Assembly (NCBI RefSeq): GCF_004331345.1
Contig: NZ_SJJZ01000002.1
Coordinates: forward strand, 620,001 to 684,000
Reading direction: 5' to 3'
Source of the DNA: Kribbella soli
Lineage (GTDB): Bacteria; Actinomycetota; Actinomycetes; Propionibacteriales; Kribbellaceae
Length of the DNA: 64,000 nucleotides
Below, piece after piece: positions 60,762-64,000 of this stretch. How positions within the stretch are numbered: the first letter of the stretch is position 1; the number at the start of each line of letters is the position of its first letter. The notes beneath the pieces were generated by a model. It did no database searches and was not told the DNA's origin. It worked only from the letters and a program-made list of their open reading frames with translations. The position numbers were made by a program, and so were the translations under genes.

Positions 60762-61318
60762 TCAGAAAGCGAACGGGTTCAGTACGGCGAACTTGTCGGC
60801 TGCTCCGCCGTTCGGGACTGCGACGATCCGGCGGGTGATGGAGCCATCGGCCGGGAGGTCGAGTTTGAACTTCGACATGGTCCAGATCGACTGCGAGTAC
60901 CCGGTAAAGGGACCGCTCGCGGTGTCGTAGACGAGGCCGTAGGTCTGGTTGTCGGCGCCCGTTCCGGACTGGCCGATCCAGCGTTGGGCGTCCGGGGTCT
61001 GGGCGAACGGCCGCCACTGGTGACGGGAGCGTTGCCCGAGACGGCCGAGCGAGAGCCCGCGCCGTCGTGGTCGAGCGCGTCGGCGGCCCACACCGTCAGC
61101 GGCGCATCGGTCGCGTTGGTGAAGGTCGTGGCCGCGGTGATGAGGGCGACGGCGCGCGAGAGCACGTCGTACTCGAGGCTGAGCAGCCAGGTCACCCGAT
61201 TGCCCTCTTGACGGACGCTCGAGTAGCCCGTCGACGCAATGACGTGGGCCGAGGCCGACGAGGCACCGGTCAGGAACAACATGACCGTAAGCCCGGTGAG
61301 CATCAGCAGACGTCGCAT
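60762..61318 (-). pseudogene. Frameshifted, possibly chimeric secreted protein
   Basis: Starts as MRRLLMLTGLTVMLFLTGAS, a signal peptide, then SAHVIASTGYSSVRQEGNRV and LLSLEYDVLSRAVAL. Near 61018 the frame must shift to continue as WRPFAQTPDAQRWIGQSGTG and YGLVYDTASGPFTGYSQSI through DKFAVLNPFAF to the stop at 60762. The N-terminal part resembles the beginning of HupE-like metal proteins, the rest a secreted beta-domain, so it may also be a fusion of two fragments. Confidence 0.55.
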
Positions 61319-61387
61319 GAGGTCTCATCCCACGCGACTCCGGCAACGTCTCAGTGACCGCTCAGCAAACAAGCCGCAACGCTGGCC

Positions 61388-62086
61388 CTACCGGGGAACG
61401 ATCTCGCTCCGCCCCTGCCACGAGCCGTGCTCCGACAGCGGCCGGAACCGCAGGGTGGCGAACTCGTGGTGGAAGTCCCTGCGCCGCCGTTCAGCCATTG
61501 CGACGGCATGACGATCGGGATCCGGGACAGTGCTGTGGCCGTGCACCATCTCCTCCATCTGCCGCACGGACCGCCAGACCGAGAACGTAGAGATCGTCCG
61601 AGGCGGGCGCATCGCGGCCAGCGCCAGCGTGGTCCCCGGATGGTCGCGAACCAGCCGTTCCACGGGCTTGCCCCACTTGAGGAACCTCGGCACCTCCAGA
61701 AGGCGCATCCGGGCCAGCGTGACCGCCACCACGGGTTCGGCAGGGTCCCACTCGCCCGCTCTCGCCGGGAGGTCGGGCAGCGCCGCAAGCCGCGACCACC
61801 GGCGCAGAAACTGCATGCGCACGTGCCAGCCCGCCGCCAACTCCCTGCCCAAAGGGTCATCCACCAGGAACGCCATGACCGCCGCCTCGTCCTCCCACCG
61901 CGCGAACATCGCCATCCGACGCAGCTGCATCCGGGCCGGCGAGACGGTCGGTGCACCGAGGCGCATCAGCGCCAAGCACTCGGCGTACCGCAACCCAGGC
62001 GTAGACGACACAGCCGGCGCCTTCCACAGCGCCCCCGCTGTCGTCGTCGGACGGAGCTCCGCAAGGTGGAACGTGAAGATCGTCAT
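61388..62086 (-). CDS. Spheroidene monooxygenase-like / hypothetical protein
   Basis: Protein of 232 residues: MTIFTFHLAELRPTTTAGAL, GLRYAECLALMRLGAPT and EDEAAVMAFLVDDPLGRELAAGWHV. A later STFSVWRSVRQMEEMVHG resembles the actinobacterial proteins grouped with spheroidene monooxygenase-like or antibiotic-monooxygenase-like folds. Function not known. ATG 62086 is the first good start; no clear ribosome site. Its start lies 82 bp from the last att-like repeat. Confidence 0.55.
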   Translation of the reverse strand: MTIFTFHLAELRPTTTAGALWKAPAVSSTPGLRYAECLALMRLGAPTVSPARMQLRRMAMFARWEDEAAVMAFLVDDPLGRELAAGWHVRMQFLRRWSRLAALPDLPARAGEWDPAEPVVAVTLARMRLLEVPRFLKWGKPVERLVRDHPGTTLALAAMRPPRTISTFSVWRSVRQMEEMVHGHSTVPDPDRHAVAMAERRRRDFHHEFATLRFRPLSEHGSWQGRSEIVPR

Positions 62087-62167
62087 CGTTGGCAACTGTC
62101 CCACGCCTCAAGGCCGACAACTCGCAGACGTCATCGCTCGCGTCACTCAAGCACTGAGCTGTAGCCA

Positions 62168-62188
62168 TGTGGTCAAGGTGCGTGTTGC
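62168..62188. repeat. att-like repeat D (right end of the island)
   Basis: 21 bp matching the arm part of repeat B at 19 positions and of repeat C at 19 to 20, in the same orientation. The tRNA-end core (CCTCGGACAC) that should follow is degraded here (GCGAGGTCA). No recombinase follows; instead a chromosomal-looking gene does, as expected for the outer right end of the oldest element. Confidence 0.55.
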
Positions 62189-62194
62189 GCGAGG

Positions 62195-63169
62195 TCAGCG
62201 GGGGGGTTCGGTGACGGGGACGACGCGGCGCCAGCCGTCGAAGACGACGGTGGGGTTCATGCCGACGGACAGGTACAGGCCCAGTGCCGGTGTCGGGTTG
62301 TTCGTGTCGACATGCAGGATCGTGCCGGCCCGGCCGGTCGCTGCGTCGAGGGCGAAGGCGTCGCGCAGCAGGAACTTCGCCAGACCACGCCCCCGGAACT
62401 CCTCGACCACGCCGAGCATGCCGATGTGACCACAGTTCTCGGTCTCGACGTACTTGTCGTTGCACTCGCGGACCGCGACCACCTGGCCTTCAACCTCGAG
62501 CAGCGTCAGCTGGGCCCACTCGAAGATCGGTACGTCGTCGTGCCTCTCGAGCCAGTCCTCGTGTGGGGTTTCGACCCAGCCGAACTGGCCGCGGAAGCAC
62601 TCGTTGATGGCCTCGTGTGCGGCCCAGCGGGTGGCCTCGTCGAAGGCGCCGCGGCGGACCTCGACGCCGGCCGGCCCGTCCGGACTGGCAGCCGGTCCAG
62701 TGTGGTCGATCCGCATCCGGTGGAACGTCGTACCGGTGGTGAAGTCGTGGCCGGACAACTGCGCGCGCAGCGACTCGTCGGCCCGGCACACGAACGCGTC
62801 GACAGTGACCTCGGCATGGCCACGCTCGCGTCCCATCTCCTGGGCGCGCTCCATCGTCCGATCGACCAGCCAGGCGGTGACCGCTGGGTCCTTCGCTGCC
62901 ACTTCGATGTCGATCAGCTGACGGTCACCTGTGCCGAGCGTGGTCGCATACCCGGCCGGCAGGCCGTCCGCGGCGAGCACGAGCCAGCCGTCGATCATGC
63001 GGTCGAAGCCGGGCCTGTCAATGCAGTAGGCGACTTCCTGCAACGTGGTGTCGGCGTACCCGAACACCGTTTGGTTGTAGGCCGCGAGCATGTCGAACAG
63101 TGCCTCGGCATCGGCCCGCTCAGCCGGACGGACGGTGTAACCGCCGGGCAGTGGAGCGATGGTCTTCAT
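62195..63169 (-). CDS. Tandem-GNAT acetyltransferase (MshD-like architecture)
   Basis: Protein of 324 residues with two GNAT units. The first is degenerate (YTVRPAERADAEALFDML ... GYATTLGTGDRQLIDIEV); the second carries the acetyl-CoA loop (IGMLGVVEEFRGRGLAKFLL) and NNPTPALGLYLSVGMNP. Mycothiol synthase MshD has this architecture, and the organism makes mycothiol (mshC in this window), but many actinobacterial paralogues share it, so the name is not given. ATG at 63169. Confidence 0.82.
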   Translation of the reverse strand: MKTIAPLPGGYTVRPAERADAEALFDMLAAYNQTVFGYADTTLQEVAYCIDRPGFDRMIDGWLVLAADGLPAGYATTLGTGDRQLIDIEVAAKDPAVTAWLVDRTMERAQEMGRERGHAEVTVDAFVCRADESLRAQLSGHDFTTGTTFHRMRIDHTGPAASPDGPAGVEVRRGAFDEATRWAAHEAINECFRGQFGWVETPHEDWLERHDDVPIFEWAQLTLLEVEGQVVAVRECNDKYVETENCGHIGMLGVVEEFRGRGLAKFLLRDAFALDAATGRAGTILHVDTNNPTPALGLYLSVGMNPTVVFDGWRRVVPVTEPPR

Positions 63170-63286
63170 GACTCATCGTGCGCCTGCACGCACTGCAGCG
63201 GAAGGGCCAGGCCGCCCGTGCTCGGCAGGTTGTCGCCGTAGGGTGATGGGTGATCCGCGGTCGCCGATACCGAAGAGGGACCAGCT

Positions 63287-64000
63287 GTGACGATGCAGGA
63301 AATCGCTGACGTTCAGCAGTTGCAGCTTGAGGACGACCCGTTCGTGGGACCGGCCGACTGGCCGGCGCACTGGATCAGGGCGACGGAGGGCGGCGATGTG
63401 GTCGGCTTCCGGCTGCGCGTCGAGTGCGCACAGCCGGCTGAGGTCGTTGTCCACGTGTCCGCCGACGAGCGGTACGAACTGTGGCTCGACGGCGACCTCG
63501 TCGGCCGCGGGCCCTCGCGGGGCGACGTCGGCCACTGGTCGTTCGAGAGCTACCGTCTGCGGCTGCCGGCCGGCGGGCACTGGCTTGCTGCCCGCGTGTG
63601 GAGCCTCGGGGACGATGCACCGATGGCTCAGCTGAGCCTCGGCGACGGTCCCACATTCCTCCTCGCAGCCGAAGCTGTCCGCGGCACGCTGCCTGAACTG
63701 AGCACCGGTAGGGCGGTCTGGCAAACGGCTGCACTGCCTGGCCATGGCCGGCGACCGAAGGGTGACGGGTATGGCTGCGGAGCCAGGCACGTCAGTGACG
63801 GCCGTACGTTTCCGTGGGGTTGGCAGACCGGCGCGGACAACCTCGACTGGTCGGCGGCCGCGAGGGGCGACCTCGGACGTACGAGCGACGGAGCGCGGTT
63901 GCTGGTGCCGGCCCGATTGCCTGCACCGGCACAGCGGTGGACCGAGGGCGCCCGCGTCCGCCATCTCGCGGGTCATCCGGCAGGAGAGCCGACGCGCGAT
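63287..64000 (+). CDS. Alpha-L-rhamnosidase-like glycoside hydrolase, N-terminal part (runs off the window)
   Basis: First 238 codons of a larger protein. The segment WPAHWIRATEGGDVVGFRLR, VHVSADERYELWLDGDLVGRG (split over strand and turn) and HWLAARVWSLGD is the beta-sandwich found at the N-terminus of bacterial alpha-L-rhamnosidases. The catalytic barrel is outside the window. GTG 63287 follows GAGGGA at 6-nt spacing. No signal peptide. With the GH106-like gene at 36.9 kb, this suggests use of rhamnose-containing glycans. Confidence 0.65.
   Translation, partial: MTMQEIADVQQLQLEDDPFVGPADWPAHWIRATEGGDVVGFRLRVECAQPAEVVVHVSADERYELWLDGDLVGRGPSRGDVGHWSFESYRLRLPAGGHWLAARVWSLGDDAPMAQLSLGDGPTFLLAAEAVRGTLPELSTGRAVWQTAALPGHGRRPKGDGYGCGARHVSDGRTFPWGWQTGADNLDWSAAARGDLGRTSDGARLLVPARLPAPAQRWTEGARVRHLAGHPAGEPTRD

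Larger units (their letters stand above)
43132..62188. mobile_element. Composite genomic island at tRNA-Leu(GAG): three stacked integrative elements
   Basis: The interval begins at the tRNA 3' end and holds three same-orientation relics of large serine recombinases (43.1-44.3, 48.2-48.4, 51.6-51.8 kb). Each starts at a CCTCGGACAC-type core identical to the tRNA end. An arm sequence left of the core is nearly identical at 48174 and 51536 and recurs at 62168, marking the right ends of three elements of about 5.1, 3.4 and 10.6 kb. Cargo is mixed and includes many gene fragments; no recombinase is intact, so the island should be immobile unless helped. Confidence 0.7.

Noticed and set aside
1..64000. 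CRISPR arrays or complete insertion sequences
   Set aside because: No regularly spaced direct repeats and no intact transposase were found on reading both strands.

Overview
The window is high-GC (about 70 percent), densely packed actinobacterial DNA. GTG and TTG starts are common, and many neighbouring genes overlap by GTGA or ATGA. A mycothiol ligase gene (mshC) lies in the familiar actinobacterial block mshC / SCO1664-like / DUF3090 / MSMEG_4193-like phosphomutase / corA / uppP / F420-type oxidoreductase. This fits a soil actinomycete. A Kribbella-like member of the Propionibacteriales is my guess from gene content only, without any database support.

Layout. 1-2.3 kb: glycerol uptake genes glpF-glpK (glpK cut by the window edge), with a -10/-35 promoter and a perfect 9+1+9 bp palindrome as likely operator. 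2.3-10.4 kb: a VOC protein, a 1154-residue NACHT NTPase of the bacterial NLR-like type, then a run coding for a membrane-anchored esterase, an SGNH hydrolase, an ECF sigma factor and a membrane-anchored protein translationally coupled to it. 10.4-18.4 kb: an oligopeptide ABC transporter operon (permease-SBP-permease-ATPase-ATPase, the layout of Streptomyces bldK) plus a second SBP. 18.4-31.8 kb: conserved housekeeping block (HAD phosphatase, PAC2, L,D-transpeptidase, mshC, SCO1664-like, DUF3090, phosphomutase, corA, uppP, LLM oxidoreductase, AKR, DUF5703). Two convergent pairs there share a CTAG as both stop codons, and a MITE-like inverted-repeat element sits between DUF3090 and the phosphomutase. 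31.8-43.1 kb: MarR with an ABC-2 exporter, a divergent MFS/LysR pair with a perfect operator, a lysoplasmalogenase, a GH106-like glycosidase, an M20 peptidase, a Rieske/DUF6529 trio, a VOC protein and tRNA-Leu(GAG).

43.1-62.2 kb looks like a genomic island built by repeated insertion at the 3' end of tRNA-Leu(GAG). Three decayed large serine recombinase C-termini lie in the same orientation at 43.1, 48.2 and 51.6 kb. Each abuts a short sequence matching the end of the tRNA. A shared arm sequence recurs immediately left of the second and third sites and once more at 62.17 kb. The plan is tRNA/int-relic/cargo, att/int-relic/cargo, att/int-relic/cargo, att: three stacked elements. Cargo includes a PLP deaminase/desulfhydrase, a PhyH dioxygenase with an AraC regulator, a split FluG-like pair (glutamine synthetase homologue plus amidohydrolase, bridged by a 41-codon ORF), an EF-G paralogue, an ankyrin protein, an alpha/beta hydrolase, several unknown proteins and gene fragments. 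Beyond the island are a tandem-GNAT gene and the start of a rhamnosidase-like gene.

The observations most worth checking are the tandem recombinase/att array, the NACHT protein with a five-cysteine insert between its Walker motifs, the split FluG operon and the 165-bp inverted-repeat element. No CRISPR array or complete insertion sequence was seen.
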